Shown here in pieces: positions 6,888-16,855 of a stretch of DNA of 50,814 bases. Under the pieces are notes generated by a model that did no database searches, was not told the DNA's origin, and saw nothing but the letters and a program-made list of their open reading frames with translations. The stretch comes from Lysobacteraceae bacterium PS02065 (GTDB lineage: Bacteria; Pseudomonadota; Gammaproteobacteria; Xanthomonadales; Rhodanobacteraceae): positions 1 through 50,814 of the forward strand of contig JASCPI010000037.1 in the NCBI GenBank assembly GCA_029959555.1, in the 5' to 3' direction. Each line of letters starts with the position of its first letter. Position 1 is the stretch's first letter. A program made the position numbers and the translations under genes.

Positions 6888-9539
6888 GTGCCAGGGATCT
6901 TTCGGGCCGGCTGGTGGCCGCGTGTCGTGTTGTGGGTGGCAGGAGCGGCGTCCTTGTGGGCGGTGACGGACCGGACGGGAGTCGCGCATGCCGCCGAGGT
7001 GGTCGCGACGGCCCCCGCGCCGGAGTGGATCGTCGCGGTGGAACGCGGTCGCGCATCCCCCGCGATGCTCGCCGGCATCCGCAACGGCATGGCGTATCTT
7101 CTCGTGGACGATCAGGTGCGCAGCGTGCCGTCGTCCCGCATCACGTACCGCCGGCTCGCGACGCAGGCCATCGCCGCCGAAGGCGTCGACGCCGTCGCCA
7201 ACATCGAGATCGACTTCGATCCGTCGTACCAGGAACTGGTCGTGCACGCGATCGACGTGGTGCGCGACGGTGTGCTCGCCTCGAGGCTCGCCGCCGCCGA
7301 CTTCAAGATCCTGCAGCGCGAGACGGCTCTCGAGCGGCGCATCTATGACGGCAGCAGGACCGTCAGCGTATTCCTCGAGGACATCCGCGTCGGCGACATC
7401 GTGGACTACGCCTACAGCGTGAAGGGGCGCAACCCGGTGTTCGGCGGGCGCGACTTCGGCACGTTCTCCCTTCAGTTCGGGGCGCCGGTCGCGAGGCTTC
7501 ATGCACGCCTGTTCGACGATCCCGCATCCGATATCGTGCTCGGCACGCGAAACGGGGCCGCGGCGCCGGTCACGGCATCGCACAGGGGGCTGCGCAGTCG
7601 TCACTGGCTGCTCGACGGCGTCCCGGCCCGCGTGCCGGATACGGACGAGCCGGGCTGGTTCAATCCCGAGCCCGCCGTGCAGTGGGGCGTGTTCGCAGAC
7701 TGGTCCGCCGTTGCGCGCTGGGCTGCGCCGTTGTACGCCGTACCGAAGGACGTGGCGCCGGCGCTGCGGGCGGAGATCGGGCGCATCGCCGCCGAGCAGC
7801 CGACACCGGCCGGCCGGCTGCTCGCCGCGCTGCGTTTCGTGCAGGGCGAGATCCGCTATCTCGGCATCGCGATAGGCACGGGGTCGCATGCTCCGTCGTC
7901 GCCGGTACGCACGCTCGAACGCCGGTTCGGTGACTGCAAGGACAAGACGCTCCTCCTGCTGGCGTTGCTCGACGGGCTCGGCATCGAGGCGCGTGCCGCA
8001 CTCGTGGATACACGGATCAGGCGCGGCCTGCGCGACCGCTTCGCGTCGCCGGGCCAGTTCGACCACGTGCTCGTGCGCGCGGTCATCGACGGCCGGGTGT
8101 ACTGGCTCGACCCGACGCGCGCGACGCAGCGGGCCGATCTCGAGCATGTCGTGCAGGCCGATTTCGACCTCGCGTTGACGATCGATCCCGGCACGCGCGG
8201 GCTCGAATCGATGCGATCCGACCATGCCGCGGCGTCGCGCAAGACCGTGCGCGTGACGATCGATGCGCGCGAGGGACTCGATCGGCCGGTCGCCTACACG
8301 GTCGTCACCGAAGCTGAGGGCTCCCCCGCCGACCAGCTGCGTGCCGAGTTGGCGGCTTCGAACCTCGAGGAGATCGGCAAGCGTTACCAGAACTTCTACG
8401 CCGGCTATCACCCCGGCATCGCGATGGTGGCCCCATTGGCCGTCGAGGACGACACGGCCGCGAATCGCCTGGCGATCACGGAGCGCTACCGTATCGACGA
8501 GTTCGCCGAAGCGGGTGAGGGGGAGCGTCGCCGTGTGGCTTCGATCTGGACGCCGGACCTTGCGCAGTGGTTGCGTGCACCGTCTTCGGCGGTGCGGGAC
8601 GCACCGTTGCGGATCGTCCATCCGACCGACCTGACCGTGATCACGCGCGTCCTGCTCGACGAGGACTGGCCGATCGAGGACTCCAGGAGTGAGGTCGAAG
8701 GCGAGGCCTTCACGCTGCATCGCGAGATCACGTATGCAGCGAGCACATTGACGCTCACCTACTCCTTCCACACGCGCACGGACGAAGTCGCCGCCGCGGC
8801 GACGCCGCGCCATGCGAGCCAGCTCGCGCGCGCCCGCGAGATCAGCGGCTACGAGCTCAGCTGGCAGATGCCGGTCGGCACGGACGCGCACGCGGGCTTC
8901 TTCGACCGCGTCAACTGGACGCTGGGCGGTTTCGGCGTCATGGTCGCCGTCGGATGCGTGGTCGTCGCGCGACGCCTGTACCGCTATGACCCTGCACCAC
9001 GCGGCCCTGTTGCTCCGGGAGCGCCGGTCGGACTGGCGGGCTGGCTCGTGCTGCCGACCCTGGGCGTGATTCTCGCGCCGCTGCGCCAGGCATGGTCTAC
9101 CTGGAGCGATATCGGTGGCCTGTCGGCGGATCATTGGGCAGCACTGACCACGTTCGGCGCGGAGGGATACCACGCGTTGTGGGCGCCCTTGCTGATGTTC
9201 GCACTGGCCGTCGAGATCGCGACGATCGTGCTCTGGGTGACCGTGGCGATCGTCTTCCTGCACCGCAGGACCAGCGCCCCGAACCTCTACATCCTCGCGA
9301 TGCTCCTCGTACTGTCGGCGGATTTCGTCATGCTGGCCGTCGCGCCATGGCTGCCGGCACTGGAGATGGGGCCTGCCGAGTACGCGAGTACTGCCCGCAA
9401 CGTCATGTCGTTCGTGCTGTGGTCAGCCTACTTCCGCTTCTCGATGCGCGTACGGGCCACCTTCACGCGCCGTCTGCGTGGCAGGGCGGGAGAGACCTTG
9501 CCGCCCGTACCTGGCACCACCGCTCCGCTAGTGTCGTGA
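6888..9539 (+). CDS. DUF3857-transglutaminase-like-DUF2569 membrane protein
   Basis: 883-aa exported membrane protein. The GTG at 6888 is preferred because GGAAGGGGA lies 7 bases before it and it opens a signal peptide directly; ATG codons further upstream have no such site. Residues about 40-220 match a DUF3857 domain. A transglutaminase-like fold follows, with a full papain-type triad: Cys350 (RRFGDCKDK), His393 (GQFDHVL) and Asp408 (YWLDPTR). A transmembrane helix follows near residue 690. The C-terminal 180 residues begin GLAGWLVLPTLGVI and form a four-helix DUF2569-like membrane domain. The family may act as a peptidase or cross-linking enzyme on the periplasmic side; its substrate is unknown. 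The last 12 bases overlap the convergent DUF1697 gene. Confidence 0.8.
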   Translation: MPGIFRAGWWPRVVLWVAGAASLWAVTDRTGVAHAAEVVATAPAPEWIVAVERGRASPAMLAGIRNGMAYLLVDDQVRSVPSSRITYRRLATQAIAAEGVDAVANIEIDFDPSYQELVVHAIDVVRDGVLASRLAAADFKILQRETALERRIYDGSRTVSVFLEDIRVGDIVDYAYSVKGRNPVFGGRDFGTFSLQFGAPVARLHARLFDDPASDIVLGTRNGAAAPVTASHRGLRSRHWLLDGVPARVPDTDEPGWFNPEPAVQWGVFADWSAVARWAAPLYAVPKDVAPALRAEIGRIAAEQPTPAGRLLAALRFVQGEIRYLGIAIGTGSHAPSSPVRTLERRFGDCKDKTLLLLALLDGLGIEARAALVDTRIRRGLRDRFASPGQFDHVLVRAVIDGRVYWLDPTRATQRADLEHVVQADFDLALTIDPGTRGLESMRSDHAAASRKTVRVTIDAREGLDRPVAYTVVTEAEGSPADQLRAELAASNLEEIGKRYQNFYAGYHPGIAMVAPLAVEDDTAANRLAITERYRIDEFAEAGEGERRRVASIWTPDLAQWLRAPSSAVRDAPLRIVHPTDLTVITRVLLDEDWPIEDSRSEVEGEAFTLHREITYAASTLTLTYSFHTRTDEVAAAATPRHASQLARAREISGYELSWQMPVGTDAHAGFFDRVNWTLGGFGVMVAVGCVVVARRLYRYDPAPRGPVAPGAPVGLAGWLVLPTLGVILAPLRQAWSTWSDIGGLSADHWAALTTFGAEGYHALWAPLLMFALAVEIATIVLWVTVAIVFLHRRTSAPNLYILAMLLVLSADFVMLAVAPWLPALEMGPAEYASTARNVMSFVLWSAYFRFSMRVRATFTRRLRGRAGETLPPVPGTTAPLVS

Positions 9540-10052
9540 CACCGCGTGATCCGCCGCCATGGACGCCAGACGTGACACGGTGTTGAGGTTGCGCCCGGTG
9601 CCCGTGCGCGCTGCCGGTACCACGAGCTTCGATTCCGCCATGCGTTCGCCGTAATGGATGTAGATCTCGCGCTCGCCGAGTGCGAGCCGTTCGCCGGCCT
9701 GATGGCGCAGGGTCGACAGGGCGTCGCGAGGCGGTGGCTGGTCGAGGAATACCACGATCACGCGGTTCGGTGCGGCGTTACGGAACGGATTCGCCTCGAG
9801 CACGGCATGCAGCTGTGCTGCATTCCGCATGATCACGCCGACGGGCTTGCCGACGTGGCGCGCAAGGGCCGCCTCGAGGAGGGGCCTGCACTCGTCTTCG
9901 GAGCGCTCGCTGTCGAACACGACGTTGCCGCTGGCGATGTACGTGCGCACGTCGCGAAAGCCCGCTGCGACACAGAGCGCACGCAGGTCGGCCATCGGCA
10001 GCTTGCCGGTACCGCCGACATTGACGGCGCGCAGCAGCGCGACATGTTTCAT
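9528..10052 (-). CDS. DUF1697 family protein
   Basis: 174-aa cytoplasmic protein starting MKHVALLRAVNVGGTGKLPM, the conserved opening of DUF1697 proteins. GGAGACGTCC precedes the ATG at 10052. The segment TYIASGNVVFDS is another conserved family block, and the C-terminal part ends in TVSRLASMA. The family has no established biochemical role. The gene is convergent with the DUF3857 gene and overlaps it by 12 bases (9528-9539), so both stop codons lie inside the other gene. Confidence 0.9.
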   Translation of the reverse strand: MKHVALLRAVNVGGTGKLPMADLRALCVAAGFRDVRTYIASGNVVFDSERSEDECRPLLEAALARHVGKPVGVIMRNAAQLHAVLEANPFRNAAPNRVIVVFLDQPPPRDALSTLRHQAGERLALGEREIYIHYGERMAESKLVVPAARTGTGRNLNTVSRLASMAADHAVSRH

Positions 10053-10118
10053 GGACGTCTCCAGGAAGCACGACCCCGGGCTCATGCTGCGTGAGTGAAC
10101 CGGTGTCCGCACAAAGAA

Positions 10119-10142
10119 GACGGGGCGCCGAAGCGCCCCGTC
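10119..10142 (-). terminator. Intrinsic terminator of subtilase gene
   Basis: A 10-bp perfect stem (GACGGGGCGC / GCGCCCCGTC) with a 4-nt loop lies 23 bases beyond the subtilase stop codon. It is followed on the minus strand by TTCTTTG, a modest T-rich tract. Confidence 0.8.
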
Positions 10143-10165
10143 GATGGATCATGTCGCGATCGAGG

Positions 10166-13100
10166 TCACGGAATGACGGGATCGAAGCCGTCGGCGAAGA
10201 TCTCGTCGGACAGGATCGCGCAGCCGTTGACCTTGATGTCGTCGACGTACCAGCCTTCCTTGGACACCGAGGAATCCGTGCCGAGGCGGAAGCGCAGCTG
10301 CACGGTCTGGCCGGCATGCGCGCCGAGATCGACGATGACCGGGCCGGTCGTGTACGGGCGCGCGGGATCGTCGCACCAGCCGTCGAGTCCGGCGAGCGGA
10401 TTGCCGTACTGGCCGCTGATCTGGCCACGGTAGGTGCCGCCTCCGATGATGCTCGAGCCCGGCACGGGCGCGAACGTGCTGCCGCCGTCGCTGGAGATCT
10501 CGAGCGTGCCGCCGTCCCAGCATGCCGCCGCGCCGCTCTGCTCGATCTGGCGCCAGTTCTGGAAGCTCAGTGTCAAGGGACTCTGGTTCGACGGCAACGC
10601 GATCGCCGGCGAGATGAGGCGCTGGTCACTGACCGTGGCGAGGTTCGGCGCGAACCAGGCGTGCGTTCCCGAGTTCGGGCGCGCCGTGCTGCGTGTCCAC
10701 GTCGTGGTGCCGACGCTGCCTGTCGTGTTCCACCCGTTCGTTCCGGTATCGACGTCGTCACTGAAGACCGTCGTCTGCACCTGGCCGATGTCGGTGTCGC
10801 ACTGGCCCGGGGCCACCGCCGTACGGAAGCTGCGCACCGCCGAGGCCGTGCCGTCGCCGCAGATGTTGTCGGGCGTGACGCGCCAGTAGTACGTGGTACC
10901 CGAGGCGAGGGCCGTGGTCGGCGTGAACGAGGTTCCCGTGACGGTCTCGTCGATGAGCGTGGTCGCGAACGTGCTGCTCGTCGACACCTCGAGGCGGTAG
11001 GCGGTCGCCTGCGGGCTTGCGGCCCAGGTGAACGCCAGCGTCGTCGACTGGCCGACGGCCTGGTCGGCCGGCAGCGTGAGCGTCGGCGCAGCCGGTGCCG
11101 CGGTGGCGATCGTCAGGGCGCGCTCGAGCGTGGTGGTGCGATCGGCGTTGGACGCGGTGATCGTCAGCGTCGACGTCCCCGCGGAGGCCGCCGCCGTGTT
11201 GGCGATGGTGAGCGTGCTGGTGCCCGGCGGCGTCACGCTCGGCGTGCCGAAGGCGGCCGTCGTGCCGCTCGGCTGTCCGGTGACCGACAGCGCGACCGGC
11301 GTCGTGTAGCCCAGGATGTTGCCGACGTTGACGTTGTACTGCGCGGACGCCGGAGCGCAGACCTCCAGCGAAGGAGGCGTGACCGCGAGCGTGAAGCCCG
11401 GTTCGTTGGCGCAGTTGCGGCAGACCAGTGCGAAGTCCTGGTCGGTCGCGGTGCCGCCCGGAACGCCGTCACCGGGCAGGTTGGTCGCGCGCACGCGCAC
11501 GGTGACGGTGCCGCCCGGGTTCGGGACGATCACGCCTTCCGTGTTGTTGCGCGCGTCGGCCGTGCCGCCGGTGGTCGAGGCGTTGTTGGTGATGACGTTG
11601 CCGCGATACAGCTGGCCGCCGGTCTCGACCTCGAGATCGAGGTTGTTGACGAGGGCCGGGTTGGCACCCGTCGCCGCCGCGGCATCGGTCCAGGCGAGCG
11701 AGACCTTGAGCGGACGTCCCGTGTCGGGCACGCCGTAGGTCGTTTCCCAGGTCTGGCCCACGCTCGTCAGCACCTGGGTCTGGTCGACGTAGGTCGACGA
11801 GAGCTGATCGAGGCCCATGCTGCCCGGGAGGTCGACGCGACCCCAGCCGTAGTTGGTGTTGGGGATGCTCGTCGCACCGACGGCCTTGGCGCCGTTGATG
11901 AGCAGCGCCTTGATCATCGCCGGGCTCGGTGTCGCACCCGCGTTGTTGTCTCGCCACCACGAGGTCAGCAACGCCGCCGCACCGGCGGCATGCGGAGACG
12001 CCATGCTCGTGCCCGAGCACAGCGCGTAGTTGTTGCTCGTGCCGGCGATCGCGGTGCCGCATTGCGACGCACCGGCCACGCGACGGGACGAGGCGATGGT
12101 TTCGCCCGGTGCGGCGATGGTCGGACCGAAGCGGCCGTCGTTGGTCGGGCCGCGGCTCGAGAAGCCCGAGATCGTGTCGATCGCGCCGCCGGAACGGTAG
12201 TTCTGCGTGCTCGCGGTGATGATCGGGTTCTTGGCCGCCTTCGGCGCCGTCAGCGTGCCGGCGCTCGGACCGCTGTTGCCGGCCGAGAACACCATGATGA
12301 ACGGCTCGGCGGCCGGCGTGTCGAAGTTGCCGTCGCGGATGATCTGGTCCCACGTACGCGCGGCCGCGGTGTAGCTCGTGCCGCCGCTCTCGCCCGAGGT
12401 CCAGCTGCCATTGCCGCCGGACGCGCCGCCCAGCAGGGCGTCCTTGGACAGGACCTGCCAGCCACCTGTCGGCGGCCACGGCACGGAGCCGACGCAGATC
12501 GGGTTCTGCGCGAAGATGCGCACGCCCGGCGCGACGCCCTGGCCGTACAGGAAGCCGTTCGTGTCGAGGATCCCGGTCGCCGCGGTGCCGGCGATGATGC
12601 CGGCCACATGGGTGCCGTGGCCGCCGCTGGCGTTGTCGTCGCCCGGACCACCACCTGCGGGGCAACCCGGATAGGTGACGCCGCCGGCGATGCGGCTGGC
12701 GAGGTCGGGATGGGTCAGGTCGACGCCGCTGTCGATCACCGCCCAGGTCACGCCGTTGCCGTTGTAGCCGAGCGTGCCGAGCCACGGCACGTAGCCCGGC
12801 GCCGGAACGTTCGATGCACTGTAGTTGCGCGCGAGGACCTGCGAGGAGATCTCGTCGTCGAGGATGGGCTTCGGACTCTGGTGTTCCAGCCACACGACCT
12901 GCGGCAGCGCGGCGAGGTCGGCGAGGCGATCGGCATCGACTTCGACCCAGGCATTCTGGAAGACGCCGTCGGCCTGGGCCGCGCCGTGGTTGAGCACGCG
13001 GGCTCCGGCGTGGCCGAGCGCGGCGAGCACGCCGTTCACGTCACCGTCGTTGTAGAAGAACACGCCGACGTTGCGGATCGTGCCGGTGTGCTTGCCGAGA

Positions 13101-13534
13101 TCGGGCGCGACCTTCCAGTCGGGCAGGTATTCGCCCTGCCAGCGCACGTTCGGATGCGCCTCGATGCTCTCGCTGGCCTGGCCGGAGGACCACACGAGGA
13201 AGGTGTTGTCGGGGTAGTACTGCAGGGGTTCGACACCGGCCGACTTGAGGTCCTGCAGCCAGTCGCCTTCGATGGCGCCGTTGAACTGGACGAAGCGCAG
13301 GCCACGACCATTCGCCTCGGTACGGTAGGCGGCGACATCGCCGGGCACGCGGCTGCGCGGATCGAAGCGCAGGTCGCCGAAACTGATGAAGCCGCCGCTG
13401 GCGGCAGGAATCGCGGCGGCGAGCGTGCCGTGCGCGGTGACGACGACGCCGACGGGCGTTGCGTTGAGCTGGCCTCCCGCGGCCAGCGTCAGCGCGAGCG
13501 CGGCGGCGAGCCGCGTCGTGTTGAGCTTCTGCAT
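10166..13534 (-). CDS. Secreted subtilisin-like serine protease (S8) with C-terminal DGFD tag
   Basis: 1122-aa extracellular protease. The ATG at 13534 opens the signal peptide MQKLNTTRLAAALALTLAAG and is preceded by GGGGATACACC. Residues about 75-220 are a pro-domain-like region. The S8 catalytic triad is visible: Asp268 (AVIDSGVD), His306 (GGHGTHVAG), Ser510 (SGTSMASPHAAG), with the oxyanion Asn420 in SAGNSG. After the protease core come a jelly-roll-like region (NNLDLEVE), an Ig-like domain, a fibronectin-III-like domain (about residues 830-915) and a MAM-like or lectin-like domain ending at a VDDI motif. The last residues are EIFADGFDPVIP, a tag also found on other exported proteins here. 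It has its own terminator. A second, related subtilase lies at 46542. Confidence 0.92.
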   Translation of the reverse strand: MQKLNTTRLAAALALTLAAGGQLNATPVGVVVTAHGTLAAAIPAASGGFISFGDLRFDPRSRVPGDVAAYRTEANGRGLRFVQFNGAIEGDWLQDLKSAGVEPLQYYPDNTFLVWSSGQASESIEAHPNVRWQGEYLPDWKVAPDLGKHTGTIRNVGVFFYNDGDVNGVLAALGHAGARVLNHGAAQADGVFQNAWVEVDADRLADLAALPQVVWLEHQSPKPILDDEISSQVLARNYSASNVPAPGYVPWLGTLGYNGNGVTWAVIDSGVDLTHPDLASRIAGGVTYPGCPAGGGPGDDNASGGHGTHVAGIIAGTAATGILDTNGFLYGQGVAPGVRIFAQNPICVGSVPWPPTGGWQVLSKDALLGGASGGNGSWTSGESGGTSYTAAARTWDQIIRDGNFDTPAAEPFIMVFSAGNSGPSAGTLTAPKAAKNPIITASTQNYRSGGAIDTISGFSSRGPTNDGRFGPTIAAPGETIASSRRVAGASQCGTAIAGTSNNYALCSGTSMASPHAAGAAALLTSWWRDNNAGATPSPAMIKALLINGAKAVGATSIPNTNYGWGRVDLPGSMGLDQLSSTYVDQTQVLTSVGQTWETTYGVPDTGRPLKVSLAWTDAAAATGANPALVNNLDLEVETGGQLYRGNVITNNASTTGGTADARNNTEGVIVPNPGGTVTVRVRATNLPGDGVPGGTATDQDFALVCRNCANEPGFTLAVTPPSLEVCAPASAQYNVNVGNILGYTTPVALSVTGQPSGTTAAFGTPSVTPPGTSTLTIANTAAASAGTSTLTITASNADRTTTLERALTIATAAPAAPTLTLPADQAVGQSTTLAFTWAASPQATAYRLEVSTSSTFATTLIDETVTGTSFTPTTALASGTTYYWRVTPDNICGDGTASAVRSFRTAVAPGQCDTDIGQVQTTVFSDDVDTGTNGWNTTGSVGTTTWTRSTARPNSGTHAWFAPNLATVSDQRLISPAIALPSNQSPLTLSFQNWRQIEQSGAAACWDGGTLEISSDGGSTFAPVPGSSIIGGGTYRGQISGQYGNPLAGLDGWCDDPARPYTTGPVIVDLGAHAGQTVQLRFRLGTDSSVSKEGWYVDDIKVNGCAILSDEIFADGFDPVIP

Positions 13535-13628
13535 GGTGTATCCCCGATAGTGTGGTACGAGCACGCACGGTCCCCTGAAGCCATGCGTACCCGAACCCTA
13601 CCATCGGTCGCCGGGCAGGGCGAGGGCG

Positions 13629-14282
13629 TCAGTCCCGATCGGGTGCGCCGAGGGGGAAGTACGCCCGGTAAGGTCGTGCCTCGTCGACCGCACGTGCGAA
13701 GGACGGCCGCGCGAGCAGGCGGCGGCGGTAGGCGTGGACGTTGGCGAACGCCTCGGGAATGCGGTGCGACCAGTCGGCGTAGAACAGGAAAGGTGCCGCT
13801 GCGCAGTCGGCGAGGCTGAACGTGTCGTGGGCCGCCCATTCCCGACCCTCCATGTGGCCGTCGAGCCAGGCGTAGGCGTCGTCGAGCATGCAACGCGCCT
13901 CGGCGACGCCGTGGATGTCACGCGTGTCCTCCTCGCGCAGGGCATCGAAGACGATCTTCTGCTGCGGCGTCGAGATGTAGTTGTCGAAGAATCGGTCGAG
14001 TGCGCGCACCTCGAGCGCGGCCTTCGGGTCGGCCGGCAGCAGGGGGACCGGGCCAGGGTGGTGGAGATGCAGGTGCTCGATGATGGTCGTGGCCTCGACG
14101 ACCGTGCGGCCCGAGTCGACCAGCACCGGGAATTTCTTCATGGGCCACAGCTTCGCGAGCGTCGCGCGGCTTTCGTTCGATTCGAGCAGACGCCACTCGA
14201 ATGGCGTCGCGTTCTCGTAGAGCGCGATGAGGACCTTCTGGCAGTACGACGAGAACGGGTGCGCGTGCAGTTCGAGGCTCAT
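13629..14282 (-). CDS. Glutathione S-transferase family protein
   Basis: 217-aa cytosolic protein with the two-domain GST layout. The thioredoxin-like N-terminal domain begins MSLELHAHPFSSYCQK; Ser11/Ser12/Cys14 occupy the catalytic position. FPVLVDSG and VVEATTIIEHL form the glutathione-binding cis-Pro and Glu/Ser motifs. The helical C-terminal domain contains FSLADCAAAPFLFYADW, the N-capping box region of the family. AAGGAAACCCC precedes the ATG at 14282. Likely detoxification or a thiol-transfer role; the substrate cannot be told. It is divergent from the CotH-family gene with a 238-base gap and shows no operon partner. Confidence 0.92.
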   Translation of the reverse strand: MSLELHAHPFSSYCQKVLIALYENATPFEWRLLESNESRATLAKLWPMKKFPVLVDSGRTVVEATTIIEHLHLHHPGPVPLLPADPKAALEVRALDRFFDNYISTPQQKIVFDALREEDTRDIHGVAEARCMLDDAYAWLDGHMEGREWAAHDTFSLADCAAAPFLFYADWSHRIPEAFANVHAYRRRLLARPSFARAVDEARPYRAYFPLGAPDRD

Positions 14283-14520
14283 GGGGTTTCCTTGTCGTGG
14301 GGCATCCGATGCGACGAACGGAGGCGACGCGGATCGACAGCCCCGGGCTCTCGCCCCGCACCCCGTCGCGCCGGTTCTGCGGCACCGATCCTAGATTTCT
14401 GCAACGTTGTGGACGAACGTGACGGTATCGTGACAGTGGGCCGCCGGTCGCGCCACGCCACCGGATGACGCATCAATGGACCGTCGATCCCTGGACGCGG
14501 TCTACGCAGGAGGGAACACC

Positions 14521-16686
14521 ATGGCTTCGATCCACCGGATGGCCTTGCTCGCGACGCTCGCGTGCGCACTGGCCGCGCCGATGTCCGGCGCGCTCGCGCA
14601 GGACCTCTACGACACGACCACGCTGCGCACGTTCAACCTGACGTTCCACGACGCGAACTGGCTGCAGCTGCTGCGCAACAACTACGTCTCGGGTACCAAC
14701 ATCCTCGCCGACCTCGAGGTCGACGGCACGGTGTACCCGAGCGTCGGCGTGCGCATCCGCGGCAACACCTCGTACACGGGGCTGCCGAGCGGTTCCGAGA
14801 AGTTCTCGCTCAAGATCAACGTCGACCACGTCGATCCTGACCAGAAGGTGCTCGGCTACGACAACCTCAACCTCAACAACGGCTTCCACGACCCGACGTT
14901 CACGCGCGAGGTCGTCTACAACAACTACGTCGCGCAGTTCATCCCGAACCCGCGCGCGAACCACGTGCTGGTCACGCTCAACGGCCAGAACTGGGGCGTC
15001 TACATCAACGTGCAGCAGCCCAACAAGCGCATGCTGCGCGACTACTTCACCAACGCCGACGGCGTGCGCATCAGCTGCTCGAACAACCCGAACGGCCCCG
15101 GCCTCGCCTACAACGGCGCCAATGCCTCGGGCTATTCGGTCTACGAGGTCGACAGCGACGGCGGCTTCGCGAACCCGATCGTCGAGGCCTTGATCCCGGT
15201 CACCTACGCATTGTCCAACGAGCCGCTCGCGACCTGGCAGAACATCGACGCGAAGTTCGCGATCGATCCGTCGATCTGGTCCGTGGCGCTCGAGAATGCG
15301 CTGACCGACGACGACAGCTACGTCAACAAGGGCTGCGACTTCACCACCTACCGCAACCCGATCGATGGGCGCATGCACCTCACGCAGCGTGATGCGAACG
15401 AATCGTTCACGGCCTCGAACTGGTCGATCACGCGCAATTTCACCGCGACCAACAAGCCCGTACTGAGCCGAGTGCTCGCCGTGCCCGAGATGCGTCAGCG
15501 CTACATGGCGCACTACCGCACGATCAAGCGCGACCTCAACTGGGCTGCGCTGCAGCCCGTGTTCACGGCGCACCGCGATCTCATCGACGCGGCCGTGCAG
15601 GCGGATCCGAAGAAGCTGTATTCGTACCAGTTGTTCCAGAACAACTTCACGAGCACGGTCACCTTGCCGTACTCCGGGCCTGCAGGCGGCACGCTGGTCG
15701 GCCTGCAGCAGTTCCTGACCGAGCGCAACACGCTGTTCAACCAGAGTGCCGAACTGTCGGCTTCGGGGCCAGTGATCGCCTCGGCCCAGGCGTCCACCGA
15801 CACGCCCGCTGCGAATGGCCAGGTCTGGATCACCGCCAACGTGACCGCCGCGGCCGGCGCCGGCATCTCGAAGGTCGAGCTGTTCTACCGTTCGACGCCG
15901 GCCCTCGGCTACCAGCGCGTGACGATGCTCGACGACGGCAACTCGGGCGATGGCGCCGCCGGCGACGGCGTCTACGGCGCACTGCTTCCGGTCGCGGGCA
16001 GTTCGGGCCAGCGCGTGGCGTGGTACGTCGGCGCGACGTCGACGAACAGCTTCGCCTCGTCGGCGTTCTCGCCCGACCGTGCCGAGCGCGGTCCGCGCTA
16101 CGTCGAGTACGCGGTCGTGCCGACCGGCGGCATGCGCATCACCGAGTGGATGTACTCGGGTACGAGCGGCGAATTCATCGAGTTCACGAACGTCTCGGGC
16201 GCGCCGGTGGACATGACGGGCTGGAGCTACGACGACGACCACGCGCGCGCCGGCACGTTCGACCTCAGCGCGTTCGGCACCGTGCAGCCCGGCGAGTCGG
16301 TCGTGCTGACCGAGAGCACCGCGGCCGCTTTCCGCACGGCCTGGAGCCTCGACGCGAGCGTCAAGGTGATCGGCGAGCTCGGTCTCGCGAGCGGCGAGAA
16401 CCTCGGCCGCAACGACCAGATTCATCTCTACAACGTGCTCGGCGAGATCGAGGACCGCCTCTACTACGGCGACCAGACCTACGCCGGCACGATCCGCACG
16501 CAGAACCGCAGCGGCCAGGCGGCATGCAGTGCGCTCGGCCAGAACACGGTCGCTGCCTGGCAGCTCGCCACCGTGGGCGACGCGTTCGGCTCGGTCGCGG
16601 CGACCTCGGGCGACGTGGGCACACCGGGTCGCTACGTCACCGCGACGTGCTCGACCGACGCGATCTTCGCCGACGGCTTCGACTGA
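14521..16686 (+). CDS. Secreted CotH-family protein with lamin-tail domain and C-terminal DGFD tag
   Basis: 721-aa exported protein. The ATG at 14521 follows AGGAGGGAACACC and opens a signal peptide ending ALAQD. Residues about 35-415 match the CotH family (LTFHDANW, SVGVRIRGNTSY, KFSLKIN, LNLNNGFHDPTFTREVV), relatives of an atypical kinase fold first known from spore coats. Residues about 415-535 are an Ig-like region. Residues about 540-680 (MRITEWMYSGTSGEFIEFTN) are a lamin-tail domain, common in secreted bacterial proteins. The chain ends STDAIFADGFD, the same short C-terminal motif as the subtilases and beta-helix proteins. Whether it phosphorylates anything is unknown. It is monocistronic, with a strong terminator 24 bases after the stop. 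Confidence 0.88.
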   Translation: MASIHRMALLATLACALAAPMSGALAQDLYDTTTLRTFNLTFHDANWLQLLRNNYVSGTNILADLEVDGTVYPSVGVRIRGNTSYTGLPSGSEKFSLKINVDHVDPDQKVLGYDNLNLNNGFHDPTFTREVVYNNYVAQFIPNPRANHVLVTLNGQNWGVYINVQQPNKRMLRDYFTNADGVRISCSNNPNGPGLAYNGANASGYSVYEVDSDGGFANPIVEALIPVTYALSNEPLATWQNIDAKFAIDPSIWSVALENALTDDDSYVNKGCDFTTYRNPIDGRMHLTQRDANESFTASNWSITRNFTATNKPVLSRVLAVPEMRQRYMAHYRTIKRDLNWAALQPVFTAHRDLIDAAVQADPKKLYSYQLFQNNFTSTVTLPYSGPAGGTLVGLQQFLTERNTLFNQSAELSASGPVIASAQASTDTPAANGQVWITANVTAAAGAGISKVELFYRSTPALGYQRVTMLDDGNSGDGAAGDGVYGALLPVAGSSGQRVAWYVGATSTNSFASSAFSPDRAERGPRYVEYAVVPTGGMRITEWMYSGTSGEFIEFTNVSGAPVDMTGWSYDDDHARAGTFDLSAFGTVQPGESVVLTESTAAAFRTAWSLDASVKVIGELGLASGENLGRNDQIHLYNVLGEIEDRLYYGDQTYAGTIRTQNRSGQAACSALGQNTVAAWQLATVGDAFGSVAATSGDVGTPGRYVTATCSTDAIFADGFD

Positions 16687-16710
16687 ATGACGCGCTGACC
16701 GTCCGATGCA

Positions 16711-16739
16711 CGAAGGGCCGGGATGATCCCGGCCCTTCG
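16711..16739 (+). terminator. Intrinsic terminator of CotH gene
   Basis: A 13-bp perfect stem (CGAAGGGCCGGGA / TCCCGGCCCTTCG) with a 3-nt loop lies 24 bases past the stop codon. Its core is shared with the hairpin at 20341-20386. Confidence 0.85.
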
Positions 16740-16855
16740 CGTTCCGACGTTGCCGATCCTCCAGGCAGGACACCCTGATCGGGGCGTCCGTTCGCGCAAG
16801 GAGGCCGACGGCGGCAGCAGGGCAGGTCCACTCGCGTGTCGCTTGCGCGGTGGCG

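Noticed and set aside
10091..13819. Very long open frame on the plus strand opposite the first subtilase gene
   Set aside because: Its translation is Arg/Gly/Ala-rich with no domains, while the minus strand has a clear protease triad. High GC makes antisense stop codons rare.
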